From assembly GCA_022266195.1 (NCBI GenBank), contig WHVY01000002.1, positions 14,771,001-14,835,000 of the forward strand: a DNA stretch of 64,000 nucleotides. Reading direction: 5' to 3'. Made by a program: the position numbers and the translations under genes. The DNA is from Tetranychus cinnabarinus (lineage: Eukaryota; Arthropoda; Arachnida; Trombidiformes; Tetranychidae). This document shows positions 62,760 through 64,000 of the stretch, in pieces; the stretch's first letter is position 1; each line of letters starts with the position of its first letter. The notes under the pieces were generated by a model. It did not search any database. It worked only from the letters and a program-made list of their open reading frames with translations, and was not told the DNA's origin.

Positions 62760-64000
62760 CAAAATGAAACTCTAACTCGTACTTTATTGAAAAAGTGAAC
62801 AAAAACATTGTCGAAAAAATCAAATCAAATTATTCGGTTACCAATTGAACTTGCCAATTAATTAAACAATCAGGGAATTGAATGGAAAAGTCATTTTATT
62901 CATGAATGCTAATGGAATGGCAATGAATACAAAATTAAACTCTACATATTGAGCAAAGTTAAACAAAAGGTAACATTTCATGTTCAACAAAAGAACCATT
63001 TTTCTGAACACAATCATGATAATCAGAATGATAACCAGTTAACAGGCAAATTTCGACAAAATTCACAAAAGAATTGCAAGAATAGAGAAAAGTTGAAAAA
63101 ATATCATTCCATGAATATGATAACAATGCAAAGATGATAATGATAATAATAACAATGATAACAATGTTAACCTCTAATATCATCTGATATGGTTCAATAG
63201 TCTAGTTGCTTCCGGTTAAATGAGATGAATCTTGTTTTTACTCTAATTCCTGTTCTGATAATAATTATTTCTAATTATCTTCATGTTGAATGAAAATGGA
63301 AAAATATCGAAATTTCTTCCATTAATAAAGTTGAGATATTGAAATGCAGTCATCAGTGAACAGTTATCATGATCCATTATGATGACAGGTTGCTGATGAA
63401 ACAAGGTTACTTCGCATGCTCTGGCAAAACGCACTTGCAGGGAGTAAAAAATCCTTAGGCAATGTGCTCATTATCAAACGTATAATGGCAATAATAAAGG
63501 TTTGATGAGAAGAAATTTTTTTATTGGAAAAGGAAAAAAAGTTTATTTCTAAAAGTATAAAAAAAAGTATATTGGTATTATCAACATTATTATTGATAAA
63601 CAGGAGTTTAACCAAATAAAATGTTACTGGGAGTGAAAAGTTTTTTTTCCATCTCAGATAATAATAGTGAAATCGATTGCAGAACTTTTTCAACTTTTCT
63701 TCTTTTCTCTTCAATTTACTACAATTTTAGGTTAACATTGTAACCTTACAAGTTTTTTCTTCTTCTTCTTCATGATGAAATGCTTATTTCGATGAGAAAA
63801 AATGTTGAAAACTGAAAAGGTTGAAATCAAAGGCTTTGAACATTTCTTTTTCTTCTTTGCCTTTCAACTTGAAGACCCTCAAGGTAAAGAAATGGATCCA
63901 TAATTGAAGGTAATTTGCGACATTTTCATTTATTCATTTCAGGTTTGCCCGAGTTTTAAGCAACCTTCAACTCCCAGTCAATGGAATAACCTGATAAAAT
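62760..64000. other. Right-edge AT-rich DNA, no gene seen
   Basis: Only short AT-type frames occur. A pyrimidine tract with CAG near 63943 could be an acceptor, but the frame after it closes at once, so I make no call. Confidence 0.4.

Noticed and set aside
63943..64000. Possible exon at the right edge after a pyrimidine tract and CAG
   Set aside because: The only natural continuation meets a stop within six codons. There is not enough sequence to judge.

Overview
The window is animal nuclear DNA: AT-rich, with introns, GT-AG splice sites, AATAAA signals and metazoan protein families. Gene content and low-complexity N, Q and S runs fit an arthropod. A mite-like chelicerate is my guess, but nothing here proves it. 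Five protein-coding genes are well supported and one secreted-protein gene is likely. The rest is intron or intergenic DNA with mobile-element remnants.

Left part (1-15.3 kb): an intronless plus-strand gene (226-1002) encodes a secreted Ala/Gly/Ser-rich repeat protein. Around it, on the minus strand, lies a carbonic-anhydrase-related protein (CARP) gene. Its first three coding exons are at 15110-15251, 2512-2648 and 1681-2089, and its 3' exons fall outside the window. The 12.5 kb first intron holds two foldback MITEs with TA target duplications (4117-4636, 7909-8613) and an orphan 3'-terminal coding segment (3633-3878, minus).

Middle (15.7-24.7 kb) is gene-dense. A minus-strand Par-3/Bazooka gene (1166 aa, three PDZ domains and the aPKC-binding motif, but no CR1 oligomerisation domain) shares a head-to-head promoter of about 365 bp with a five-exon FTSJ3/Spb1 rRNA methyltransferase gene (831 aa). 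A four-exon secreted acid lipase (495 aa, minus) converges on it.

Right part (25-64 kb): a foldback repeat cluster (25.1-27.0 kb), a candidate exon of unknown identity (30129-30502), and an otopetrin proton-channel gene. The eight membrane-core exons of otopetrin run from 43385 to 62287, and up to three alternative N-terminal exons are possible. A 12.3 kb otopetrin intron carries a 5'-truncated copy of the 3' end of 28S rRNA (about 48328-48780). I found no tRNA gene, CRISPR array or operon.

The genes are not an obvious pathway. They cover cell polarity (Par-3), ribosome biogenesis (FTSJ3), lipid digestion (lipase), proton conductance (otopetrin), an acatalytic extracellular CARP and a structural-type secreted protein.
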